Part shown: one piece after another, positions 42,290-53,019 of the stretch | How positions within the stretch are numbered: the stretch's first letter is position 1 | Layout: each line of letters opens with the position of its first letter | DNA from: Rusavskia elegans | Taxonomy: Eukaryota; Ascomycota; Lecanoromycetes; Teloschistales; Teloschistaceae | DNA: 64,000 nt | Direction of reading: 5' to 3' | Assembly: GCA_011316305.1 (NCBI GenBank) | Contig: SAUG01000089.1 | Location: 1 to 64,000 of the forward strand | Translations under genes and position numbers: made by a program | Notes under the pieces: model-generated | What the model was told of the DNA's origin: nothing | The model's database searches: none | Seen by the model: only the letters and a program-made list of their open reading frames with translations

Positions 42290-42838
42290 CTATGCCGTGG
42301 GGTTTGGTGCAAGCTGATTGATCGGCGGTGGCTTGTAGTTGAAGTCAAGCGTGACGACAGGGTCAGCTTCAGGTGCTGCCTCGCGCTCTTCGATATCCCG
42401 TTTGGCGGTGCCGAGCCACATACTGGGTCCGTAGCTGCCGATGTTCTCGATAAAGCCCTTACGCCGCGGCCGCACGGGTGCTGCAGCGGGACTTTGGCCG
42501 CTCTCCCCAATGATGGAATCCGCACCTGAGATGGTGTCGGAACTCGGGGCCTGACGCTTCTCCCGGCGCTTGGGGATGAGCCAGTTGTCGCTCCCTTCGC
42601 TGGCGATATTGCCAAGCGCCGCGGTTGATGCACCATTGGCCGGAACGGGGGCAGTCTCGTCGGGTCCAGAAAAGTCGAGATTATTGATGGCTGCCTCGGG
42701 TACGGCTGCGCGTTCCACATTCATGTGGGCCACGGTAGCTTCGTTGCCCATATAGGCTGGCAGTGCATAAGTTGGGGCAAGAAGAGGCAGGATTGAGAGG
42801 AGAACTGCGGAACCGCGTCTCATGGATGAGCGTCTCAT
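42290..42838 (-). CDS. Secreted protein with dibasic (Kex2-type) sites
   Basis: 182 residues: a basic start MRRSSMRRGS, a hydrophobic core AVLLSILPLLAPTYA and a likely cleavage before LPAYM, so a signal peptide is clear. The mature part has no membrane segment and no cysteine. It contains three basic sites suited to Kex2-type processing: PKRREKR before QAPSSD, RPRRK before GFIENIG and TAKR before DIEERE. Cutting there would release peptides such as the one from GFIENIG to TAKR, about 20 residues. There is no internal repeat. Family and role are unknown; a peptide precursor or a processed wall or effector protein are both possible. A second in-frame Met (MRRGSAV) five residues in is an alternative start. 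Confidence 0.65.
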   Translation of the reverse strand: MRRSSMRRGSAVLLSILPLLAPTYALPAYMGNEATVAHMNVERAAVPEAAINNLDFSGPDETAPVPANGASTAALGNIASEGSDNWLIPKRREKRQAPSSDTISGADSIIGESGQSPAAAPVRPRRKGFIENIGSYGPSMWLGTAKRDIEEREAAPEADPVVTLDFNYKPPPINQLAPNPTA

Positions 42839-45800
42839 GATGAGGTTTGTCGGTGACTTCGGAGCGATGACGTTGGATGAGGTGCAGTTGGAAAGTGTCG
42901 AGGTTACTTGCTAGATGTTGGTGGGAGTTGGAGAAGGTGAAGACACCTTGGATCAAATAGATCGAATTGAGAAAGCTGGTTGTTTGCCGGTAGTAGTAGT
43001 TCCTGCTGCTAAGTGTCTGAATGATGTGATAACCTGGGGAAATGGTGGTCTATTTATCCTCAGATGTTGTGATGCGCACCCAAGAGAGGTATGACGTTTC
43101 AACGGAAACAACCAAGGCGTGGGTCACACCACGTGCACCGTATTTAGAATCAAATGCATTATGCGGTCAAGTGTTACTGATACGATCCGGTGTGGGACTT
43201 TGCAGGGTACACATCGGACCTAGCTCCTGGGGGATCACCCCGAATCGTGGGGGGGGGGGGAAGAGCCACTCTGCTGGCAGTGATTGTGGGGAGCCATCCG
43301 ACGGGGGTCTCCGTCGTTTCGTCGCAGTCCGGGGCGAGGCTGGCCGTCGATCAATCAGCGAGCAGAGGAAGGGGACGTCGAGGCGTACAGCAGCCTTGAA
43401 ACAATAACCGCGTGTTTCTGTGGAGCGGCTATCGCGTCGACCAGACCGCTTTCAGCAGCCAGGCCAATTGCCAGTATGTATCAGCTGCGTACCCACCCCC
43501 AGCCCGCACCTCCACTCCCCAGATCGAGGCAATGCATTATACTGGTCGATCTAAGGCCCAGCATTTGTGATCACGAGCACCATGCGTCATACCCTGTGAA
43601 AATCGTACCCAAACACGGGAGCGTACAGTAGGAGACCCTAATTGGGATATCGATCTGGCTGCCGGTACTCCGGGCGGTTCTCCGGATGCAAACACAGGAT
43701 TCTTCTTGCTTCGAAATCATGTTTCTGGTGCCTGCGAAGCCATCATCCCCAGGTTAAGCGTCCAATGGAACGGCTACTCTTGCATTCGGAGGTGGCAGCC
43801 TTGGTGAAGCTGCTATTCTCATTTCCCAATTGTCCTTCGGCCACAGCAAGGCGCTTACTCTTCAGATTGGCCGTGGCTTGCTTGCCTTCGTTCAGTCGAA
43901 CGGCCACTATTTTAGGTCAGAATAGTGGCCATCCTTCAGGACATGGCACAGGTAAGCCAAGGTCTGGGTACGCCAAAATGTAAGCCACGTAATCGAGGAT
44001 CCTTTCCGGGTTTGGCATCAACGACGATCGCTCACACACTGCATGATATATCAAACTGCCCCAGCTCATTGACGAGTAGTCATGGGCGTGTATTCATCCT
44101 CATCAATCAAATGTCCATAACTGAAGAGCTCCGTAGGACCTAACATCAGCCAGTGCTCTTGGTTGACCAATAGAATGTTGTTCGTGCGGGTATGAGTTCG
44201 GGCTGATCGGATCCCGGATGAGCGGTGATGACCGTTGGAAATGCCTCAAGGCTTGTACCAGCTAAAACGAGCTTGGCGGCCGTTCCAGCGATTCCAGGTC
44301 ACGAGCAGCTTTGCTGGTGTTGGGCTCCTTTCAACAGACAACCGGTATGATTGTGACCTGGCAGGGGTCCATTCATCGCTTTCCGATGAGGCGCTGTCAG
44401 TTGTGCAAAGAAGTACTGAATACGAGCTGTTGCAGCTAGAGAAGGGCCTAGACATTCTGGCGTTGCTATTCAGGGGCTCCAGAAAAGCGCCGAGTCAGGA
44501 ATGATCAGGGAGAACATTTGAATGCAAATTATGCAATGAGGACCGATGTCATTTTGACTCGTGCTTCCTAGCCCGTTCTCTTGCAACAGTCACCAAAATT
44601 GTTGACCTTCTGTTTGCTGTGCGACTGTCCCTGCCGAGCTTCAATTGGCATCAACATGTTGATATTTGCTGAAGGATCCTGCAGCCCTCGATCAGGACCA
44701 CGATATTCAGTCCGAGCAGCGCGTCTTCGAAGCTTTTGGTCCCGTGATCTCTCCTAAAGTTAGACAGAGCCTCGTGGCTGTCTCATTGCAAATTCTTTTC
44801 CGCAGACGTGGTGGATACTTACGGGGCTTTCGTAGTGAAGCTCATAACCCTAGTGATCCGGATTCCTTGGTTGAGAAAGAGCGTTATCTAAGCGTCTCGT
44901 TGATGACGAGCCTTGCTGTAAGTCTTTAGCTCCACTCTGAGAAGCGTTGTTCACAGCAAGACAGCGGCGGCTATCTCTCGGCGCCATATCAAGGACACTC
45001 GAGATGAAACGTCCCAGCTACCGCCACAGTTTTGATGTGTATCTGGTCCTGAAACCAAGTGGAGTGAGTGTTACTTCTTTACGTTGCACGCGGATGAAAG
45101 TCTTGGTGGTAGCGGCTAAGAAACGCTTCTGGCATTGATGTTGTATGTGAGCCGCGTATAGCTGAGGAAACCCGTCGTGGGATTAATTACTTACGCCCTT
45201 CGACCGCATACAAGCTTGACGCCGTGAATCAAGTGAACGATCATGTGCTGGGATGGGAATGCTTAAACAAGACTTCATAAGGCTAGGCCTGGGTAGAATC
45301 TCTGTAGAGTTCGACCATTTCGATATTTCGATAGATCTTTGGACCGCCAATAATGTCTGACTCTGTAGAGAGCGTTGAATTCTCTTGACCACCTAACTGA
45401 TGAGCCAAAAGGGAAAGCTTCGGAAAACCGCTATGGATGCCCTACGGTCTTGTCATTACGAGGACTGTAACTCCAAGTCCTCGTTGTCGTTTCATCGGAA
45501 AGCGCTTCCTAGAGTCCTCTGGCTGTTGTTGAACGCGCATAGGTAGGCATGGGGGTTACATAGCATAGAGTAGTGGGTTGCCCAAAGCAAAGCCGTATGC
45601 TGGGAACCCGTAATCACAAAGGCCCAAATCAATCCTGCGTTTTACTGCTGGATGTTGCCCATCACTCCGTGAGCACACGAGGCTCCATGTCAGACGGATT
45701 GATCACCAGGAACCAGGCAATCTGACTCATGCTTGACAAAGCGTCTCGCCTGATCATTTATCATGAGCGAAGAAGAGTACTCGTATAACCAGTAGGAGAT

Positions 45801-45868
45801 TCCCCACACCTATAGTGACCAGTGTTGATGAGCATTCGCTGGCAAGTGGTCTTTGTAGTTCACCAGCT
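42839..45868. other. 3-kb gene-poor interval
   Basis: No gene recognised. It includes a run of ten or more G near 43249-43260 and a 10-bp perfect inverted repeat with a 9-base spacer at 43902-43930. Frames of up to 120 codons on the plus strand lack recognisable features. Confidence 0.4.
43902..43930. repeat. Short perfect inverted repeat
   Basis: Arms ggccactatt and aatagtggcc with spacer ttaggtcag. It could form a hairpin; no terminator or transposon context is evident. Confidence 0.6.
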
Positions 45869-47928
45869 TCAGCGTCTTCCTTTGGCGTTGAATGTCTTCA
45901 AGGGATCCAGCTTCCTATTAGCAGGCTTCTTCCCTTTGCCGGACACACGTTTGTGCATCCTCGCCTTCCTGATCCTATTCTCACTCTCCTTGCGGAACCC
46001 TACAAACCCAATGTCAGCGCTGGTCAACCCTTGTTTGCCGTTACTGGGCATGAGATAGTCTGGGATGTGCTTGAGGTGAGGTTGTAATCTCGCCGCTCGA
46101 AGCTCGCCGTCGTGCCTTAGATGTTGCAAATCTCCCGGATTCTCTTCGAAATGCCGCTTTAACTTTTCGCTCTTCAACAACTCTAATTTCAGCTCCCGAG
46201 TCCGTGCTTCACGGATGGCCATCTGTGTGACCGCGCGCAATGCATCATTCACACGGTAGCGGAAAGCATCAACCTGCTTCATGTCGAATTCATAGGGTTT
46301 GACATCGCCACCCCTTTTCCGTTGGTGCCTAACGATTTTTGCCAATATTTCTTCATCATACTGGGCAGACGGGGTGCTTGTGGGTTTGTGCTTCGAATAC
46401 TGAGCTGCTGGTACGACCAGAGAGAAGGACATTCCTGTCCGACCCGCCCTGGCAGTTCTTCCAAGTCGATGCGTATAAGACTTGGAGGTTTGAGGTAGAT
46501 CAAAATTGAAAATACACGCGACGTTGTTGAAATCAATGCCGCGAGAAATGCCATACCCCTTGTGCCGTTTGGTCAGCCCAGCTTTTCCTTGCCTGGGCTT
46601 GATGGAATGGTGGGCCGGCGCTAGCTGGCCGGCATCTGGACCGTCCTCGTGTTTTCCAGTTGCGCTCTTTGCTGTATTGTCAAACGACGGTCCATCGTCA
46701 GGAGGTTGTTGTGACATCGCTGGTGATGAGTCTTTGCCAGTGTCTAGCTGATCCTCGTCACCAAGAACTTCGTGTTCATCTGAGGCAATGATTACGTCGT
46801 AGACGTTCTTATTGAATTCTTCTACTACGTGGGTGCGCGAATTGACCGGCAACTCAGAATTAAGGATACAACCTTTGACACCGAATTGCTCGAGGAAAAG
46901 CTTCAAGCGGTAACATCGATCAATGTCAGCAACGAATATGATGCATTTGCCTTTGACTAGCTTCAGCTTGAAGATGACAAAGGCAAGAAGGAATTTCTCA
47001 TCCTCAGCGCACCTATGTATCCAGATCAGCCATCTGAAGGTTCCAGGAGCCTCGAATGAGGGCACGTACCTGACAACGTATTGAGTCACTGTGGCATCGT
47101 TCTCTTCCTGGCCGTCGAGCTCGACGAGCACAGGGTCTCGACAATACCAGCGCTTGAGCATGTCGATGTCCGCTGTTAATGTGGCGCTTATCATCATCGT
47201 TTGGATGCCCCTGGGTATAGATTTCGAAACATTGCGCAAATCTTCTTCATATCCGTATGAGAGCACTAGATCAGCTTCGTCTATTGCTATGGTACGAAGG
47301 TTGTCTACTGATAAGGCCGAGGCACTGACGTGGAGGGCGGCTCGAGCTGGAGTTGCAACGATAATGTCCGGACAGCTCGCCAAGAGAGAGCGTTGCACGT
47401 TCTCGGGGATCTTTTGAGTGAGGTCGACAATCCGTATGTCCTTGTGACAAAAGGCGGTGAACGAGGTTATAACCTTCGAGGTTTGTTGGGCGAGCTCGTT
47501 GGTTGGCAGGAGAAGGAGAGCTGAGGGACCATTGTGCGCCGTCTTCCCCTACAGCAAAAGTTATTATTGGCTGTCACTACAGGTGGACCAGAGTGACCTC
47601 ACAGCCTTTTGGCGAAGTATAGATTCAAGTATGGGTAGAAGATAGGCTGCAGTCTTGCCAGAGCCTGTCTTTGCTCGAACTATTCAGTCATGATTAGACA
47701 GATGGTGCAGGGCCAGTGGCAGCATTCGTTACCGAGCACATCCTTTCCCTCAAGTGCTAAAGGTATGGCCTTGGACTGAACCAAAGTTGGAGCGCTGAAG
47801 CCCTCTTTGACAACTGCCTGCAATAATCTTGTGTCCAAGCCAAAGGAATTGAAGCTAGGCTCTGTGTGTGCTTTCTTGAACCTTGCCATCGGAGCTGGTA
47901 CATCGTCTTGATCTAGCTTGCGCTTCAT
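45869..47928 (-). CDS. dbp9: ATP-dependent RNA helicase Dbp9
   Basis: Four exons (47928-47733, 47679-47603, 47548-47070, 47012-45869), 631 residues; introns of 53, 54 and 57 bp keep frame. DEAD-box motifs in order: Q-motif region FNSFGLD...[11 protein letters not shown], motif I TGSGKT (70-75), PTNELA, TPAR, DEAD (about 181), SAT, and motif [15 protein letters not shown]. Between the two halves of the C-terminal RecA domain lies an acidic Asp/Gln/Pro-rich insertion, then [11 protein letters not shown], which is characteristic of Dbp9. The basic C-terminus ([21 protein letters not shown]) is also typical. Known role: 60S ribosomal subunit assembly in the nucleolus. An upstream minisatellite lies 230-510 bp from the start codon. 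Confidence 0.94.
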
Positions 47929-48905
47929 GCCTCCTCACGATTTGGGAATAGAGAATGGAAAGAGGAAGTTGTGCTCACTAAAAGGATTTCGAATATTGTG
48001 TAATCGATGATGCGACGACATATCCTAACCAGAAATGGTAAGTAAGTGTTCAAGCGCGATGCCGCGGCCCGCCTTCGCCAGCCGCGCCGCCGCGGAGACT
48101 AAGGTAGCGTTTGTGCCTCAAATTCGTACCTTGGCTGAGAAGTGCTGCTTGATTGCTGGTTTACCAACCATGCTGAGAATTGCTGCTTGAGAACTTACAT
48201 TCGCCGGTCCATGCTGAGAGCCGCTGCTTGACGAGGGCTCGCTGGTCTACGGTTGGAAATTGCTTGAAGAGGGATTGCTACGCTCGCTGGTTTACCGACC
48301 ACGCTGGGTGCTTCTCTTTTCGAGGAATGGCTGCTCGCTCGCTGGTTTAACATCCATGCCGGGCATTGCTGCTTGTTTTTTCGAGGGAATGCTGGCTACT
48401 TTGCTCGCTGGTTTACCGACCACGCTGGATATTGCCGGACAGTCTGTTCTATGATCAACCGATCTTCTACATCGAGTTCACAGCTATTCCAATTCTCGTC
48501 GATTGTTCTTGCATTGATCATAAACGTCATATATTAATCTGTTTCTTGAATCCTCCTGCCAAGGTATGGACCCCAGGTATTCGTTTCGAAATCCGCTTCT
48601 CCTGTCCTGACAATAATCGGGCACCCGTTCATCACATCACAGCTAAGAATTACGCTGTGAACGCTGAAATAAGTGGAGTTTCGAGAACCAAAAAGAGTAA
48701 ACGCGAACATAAGAAGGAAAGGCAAGAACTGCGGACATTGAAATCGTTAAGTCATTACTGGGGAGCTCCTTCTTGACGAGCAGTATCCTGGCTTGATAAT
48801 TCCATGGAACTGAAGAGGTGCTTCCCTGTACGTATAGTTATCGTGCCACATCCCAGACCTGATGTCTGGTGTGCTTGTTGCTCACATGGACATTCATTGG
48901 CGAAC
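47929..48905. other. Intergenic interval with minisatellite
   Basis: Upstream of dbp9 and downstream of the DUF6590 gene, both on minus. The minisatellite at 48155-48438 is the only structure seen. Confidence 0.45.
48155..48438. repeat. Degenerate minisatellite, unit 40-60 bp
   Basis: About six units share the core gctggtttaccgaccacgct or variants, followed by gggNattgctgcttg and, in the later units, ttttcgagggaatggctgct. Unit length varies and the 3' units are better conserved. A plus-strand frame runs through part of it but gives no plausible protein. Confidence 0.7.
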
Positions 48906-50705
48906 TCATGTGTTCATGAGGGTTTTCCAGTAAGAGATCATTTTGACATGCGAGGATTTGTCAAGACGGCCAATCTCCTTGACCTTGGTATTCCATTCGA
49001 CGGGATATGTTTTACGAAGGTTCACCCGGGATCGAGGATCCAGCTTCTCATCTGCACTGACTGGTATGACACGAAGCGGGTTTTTGTTCATCCCGTGTTC
49101 CTCGGGGAGTTTCTCTGGCGCTGAGCTACCGGTGTAGATGATGGCATGGGCATTCTTATCGATGCTCTTCTTAGTAGCACCTTTTCCGCTGTATGTGGTA
49201 ATAGGACTAAAGGTCGTCGGTGATCAGATGTCTTCATGCTTGCTATGAGAGGGTATTTGCTTACACGCAGAGACAGTAATATTCTTTGGGGCTTGCTTTG
49301 ACGACAACGAAGCGCCGCAGTTGCGAGTAGGCCAGCTCCTCATATGCTACTGTGGAAAATCCAAAAGAACTGTGATCGCCTTGGTTGCCAGCGTCCTCGG
49401 TATGAAGCTTAATGAAGACCTGTGCTGCTTTGAGTACCTTTGTCGTCATATGGGACTTTGACTGGCTGTACCTTTCCTTCTACAAAGAACTCATGCGGTC
49501 GAGGCCTAACATAGAACTCCTCTACATATGGTTAGCGATTTCACAATACTGCATAGTGGGGTATCTTCACTTGGATCCAGTCTACTCTTGTAACCTTCCA
49601 TTCTGTTTCGGCTAGTTTTGTGTCCTGATGCCGTAGTCGGTGTAGCGGTGGTGTCATAATTCAGGTATGATCCAGTTGACGTCTGGGCATCGAGCGAGGA
49701 GCCGTGCCTCGACACCGTCGTCCCGCGACCTACAAATACATCACTCGGTCGACCTTCTTGGCCAAACGGCGGGATGGGATCGAGAGCATTCGCCGGTGCT
49801 GACGTTGCACCGTAGTCTATCGAGATCAGTACGGAATCCACTTGACCGATGTCATTTGACAAACCTGGAGCTATACGCCTCGCGGCAGCTCGAGAACTCT
49901 CTGGAGGACTGGCCAGTGCAGAACCGAAAGACATTGCTGGCCGAGACGTTGGGGTATGGCTTGTGGAGTACCCTCTAGGCCTTGAATCATGATAGACGGT
50001 CGACTGCTCTCTACTTCTTGGTGCTGTTAAAAGGAATGGATCAGTCATCGTTGAAGTCATCTTCCATCACGGCTTTATTTTGCCAGTCTGTCTGCCCCGG
50101 AGTCAAGTCGGGACTATGTCGTGGAGGGCACTTGCCCTCCAGCGCTGGCCAAGTTCCATCTCGAATGAAGCTGCTTACCTTGGGAGATCGAGCTCGTCCT
50201 TGGTGGTGCCGCGAACGATTGCGAGTAACCCCCGTAACCAGTCGTACTGAGCTGGCTAAAGCTGTGGGCTAAACGGTCGGTGTCGGCATGTTGAGTGTTA
50301 GTGTAAACGTATTGACTGCCCCCGCGGTTATTGGTGCTTTGCGACTGAGTGTTCCTCGCTCCGTACGGCTCCACGGGCTGGGCTGGAGGTGGTGCTGGGG
50401 TAGGCCCGACTGGGGTCGGTGGATAGGTCGGATTGAACGTTGCAGGGGCCGGGACAGTCCGGGGTGCACTGAGATGTACACGTCAGGGTTGGGGGGAACC
50501 ACAGGGGATACAGGGTGGTCTCCTACCTGGCACTCGAGGTATCGTTGCTCCAGTTAAAAACATAGGCACCTTTCGGCTGATTAACGACGTGACCAGATAC
50601 GAGCCAGCAGCGATGACCATTCTTACCAGTTTGCGAGTTCCATTCGGGATGATAATAGTCTCGTCGACTATTATCCCAGATCCAGTAGTTTGACTGGCTC
50701 GACAT
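48906..50705 (-). CDS. DUF6590-domain protein
   Basis: Six exons: 50705-50527, 50468-50179, 50023-49595, 49521-49472, 49419-49265, 49206-48906. They give 467 residues, and every junction keeps frame. The N-terminus has an aromatic motif NYWIWDNSRRDYYHPEW, then a long Pro/Ser/Gln/Tyr-rich disordered region. The C-terminal ~200 residues fit DUF6590: EEFYVRPRPHEFFVEGKVF, QLRRFVVVKAS, CVPITTYSGKGATK, NAHAIIYTG, KLDPRSRVNLRKTYPVEWN and VKEIGRLDKSS. The family is common in Pezizomycotina and has no known biochemical role. Intron 4 (52 bp, gtacag...gcacag) has a nearer alternative acceptor, but only this choice gives the expected GKVF join. Intron 2 is 155 bp. Confidence 0.85.
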
Positions 50706-51585
50706 TGCCACGGCGCAGGAAGGGTGACATGCCCATCAACGGAGCTGGATGAGATGAAGGGTTGGTTAGGGTCATTCTTCGTCGCTCTCGAAGCCCGCTT
50801 TAGTAGCTGCTCAGATAACTATCAATGCGGCTCAAGTACGGGTCTCGAAGAGGGCTGGGTGAGAGGTGAAGCTCGGAGGTCTGGTCTGGTCTGGTTGGAT
50901 ATGTGTATGCAAGCGCACAAGCAGACAGCCACCCTCCACACATCATGATTCCCCATTATTATTGGCCATGATTGGTCACAGTGCACTGATGTGGTCGCAC
51001 CGATGCCTTGCTGGACAGGATTCGGCATGATTGTTGTCGCTAAAAGGATTCATCTGCATTGGTAAATTGCCAACCATCGCTGCCCTACCGTCCCATAATC
51101 CCAATCGCCTTTTCGTCTCGTGTGGAGGACGGGGCAATCACAATTATCCCTGCACAAATCACCGTCTGGGCAGCATGTCATTATTATTATTGTCATTATC
51201 CTTGTTTGCTACTATTATTGAGCCTCCTCAGCAACAGGCCCGCGGGTGTCTCATCTTTTCTGACGAGGGGCTCAGAAGCTCCTTACTTAAACGTTCAATA
51301 ATAATGCGGCTCGACACGAAGGCTGCACATCCTCTCGGCCAGACGCCAGATTGCCTACCTCTTTCAGAAGCATACCGTGTCTGAGCCTCTGAGGCAACCG
51401 TTCACAGGCAGTGAGTCCTGATGTAAGCTGATGGCCAATGATCCTTTCGTCCTCCCCCAAGACTCCCGATATCCTTTGCGTTGCGATCGGACCTATCTAT
51501 CCACACCGGCTGCCAGCTCCAGAAGAAACCACCCACGCGACGTGTCTGACTATGCCAACCGTCCCATCGACCACTCTACGATTTC
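50706..51585. promoter_or_regulatory. Divergent promoter interval
   Basis: 880 bp between divergent DUF6590 and coiled-coil genes. It contains pyrimidine-rich and ATT-rich stretches (attattattattgtcatt near 51181); no specific binding site is assigned. Confidence 0.35.
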
Positions 51586-53019
51586 ATGACCAGGTATAGC
51601 CATCAGAGTTCTGTGAGGTCCGAAGGAAAAGTAAGGGTGGGACGTTCGTTACGCGATGGCAAACTCATCGCTTGCTCGAGCGGGCTGCGGTCGTCGGATG
51701 GAGACGGCTTCTCTCCCACTCGGCCTACGACGGCCACGCAACCGCCGAGGGCGTTGCGCAGAGAGATTGCTCATCTACGCGAGAAGGTGATAATGGCTAG
51801 ACTGGAGCTCCGTGAAAGCAGGGTCGGAATGCGGCAGCAGCACGCTCTGGTCCGAAGCCTCGAGACACGAATCCTCAAGCAGTGGCAAAGGTACGATGGC
51901 TCCACCGACCACGATGCCGTTACCCATCTCCATTCCGAGCTCTGTCTGGCTTTAGACAAGCTTGGGCCAATGGAGGAAGACTACGACGAGCGTGAAGATG
52001 GCTTGGACACGCTGGAATTTGAACTGGAGGCCAAAGAAGCCCGCTTCTACAAACAGCACACTCAAGCCGCTCCACACGAAAGTGACGAACATCTTTCAAT
52101 GCAGCCTTCATCAACCTCCACTCTGTCGGATGAGTTGGAGCAAGACTTCCGCTCCCCGCAGTATCTTTACCTCTCGCGCATCGGGGACGCCAAGATTGCC
52201 CGGGAACGCTTGATGGATCTGGAAGCACAGAAGGACCAATACCTTGACATTGAGCGAGAACGCGACGCCTTGGGCATACCTCTGTATCAAGAGAACATCG
52301 ACTTTCTCCTTCGGTACGACAGTGAATACGCCGAGCATCAAAAAGAGCTCGAGAAGATCGAAAGGGACATACAGAGCCTCGAGGTTCAGGCTGGGCTCTC
52401 CAATGCCGAAGACACAGCTGACACGGTCATTTTTCATGATTTAGATTGGGATGTGGAAGCCAATACAGGCGATCGACAAAGCAGCCCCGTCTCGGAGCCA
52501 GGACAAGCAGGACGGTCCGGCCCATCATTGGAGGAGTATCCGCGTCGAAAAAGTGAAAACGACGTTTGGAATCTCCCCAATGATCCCCGGAGCAGCCGTG
52601 AGCGGATCAACCAATGGATCTGGGAAAGACTGGAGAATTCACGTTTCGAGCGAGCACAGCACAAAGCCGAATTGAATAACCCGGACTTGGATGACGAGGC
52701 TTGGTGGAGCTTGGTCCGTCAGTTCTGGCAACTGGATCGCGCAGCGCGTTCGTCCGAGAGTTCCTCTCGTCATGCGTCTGGCGGTTCGATCTCAGCAAAA
52801 GCCCAGGAACTACGTGGGTCGGTCGATTTGGATCCGAACGAAGCATCACTAGCCTTTCGATTCACAACACAAGTGCCCAGCGTTGGCCACGAGGCCGTCC
52901 TGGTGACTGACTACGCAGAACAGGACATAAGTCCACTCAATTACCTTGACCTCGCAGCAGGACCTCTGGCTAAGACGCGTAAGATACCCGAGAAGTGGGA
53001 TTCGATTCTGGGATGTTGA
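51586..53019 (+). CDS. Coiled-coil protein, conserved type unknown
   Basis: 477 residues, no intron. A basic Ser/Thr-rich N-terminus (to about residue 50) precedes a heptad-rich segment ALRREIAHLREKVIMARLEL. A second helical stretch covers HLHSELCLALDKL to FELEAKEARF, and a third IGDAKIARERLMDLEAQK to LEKIERDIQSLEVQ. After an acidic/Ser linker comes INQWIWERLENSRFE and DEAWWSLVRQFWQLDRAAR, a Trp-rich helical part. The end is PEKWDSILGC. No signal or membrane segment. The pattern suggests a cytosolic or nuclear scaffold; I do not recognise a named family. Confidence 0.7.
   Translation: MTRYSHQSSVRSEGKVRVGRSLRDGKLIACSSGLRSSDGDGFSPTRPTTATQPPRALRREIAHLREKVIMARLELRESRVGMRQQHALVRSLETRILKQWQRYDGSTDHDAVTHLHSELCLALDKLGPMEEDYDEREDGLDTLEFELEAKEARFYKQHTQAAPHESDEHLSMQPSSTSTLSDELEQDFRSPQYLYLSRIGDAKIARERLMDLEAQKDQYLDIERERDALGIPLYQENIDFLLRYDSEYAEHQKELEKIERDIQSLEVQAGLSNAEDTADTVIFHDLDWDVEANTGDRQSSPVSEPGQAGRSGPSLEEYPRRKSENDVWNLPNDPRSSRERINQWIWERLENSRFERAQHKAELNNPDLDDEAWWSLVRQFWQLDRAARSSESSSRHASGGSISAKAQELRGSVDLDPNEASLAFRFTTQVPSVGHEAVLVTDYAEQDISPLNYLDLAAGPLAKTRKIPEKWDSILGC

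Noticed and set aside
48804..49124. Plus-strand 106-codon frame
   Set aside because: It is antisense to the last exon and intron of the well-supported DUF6590 gene.
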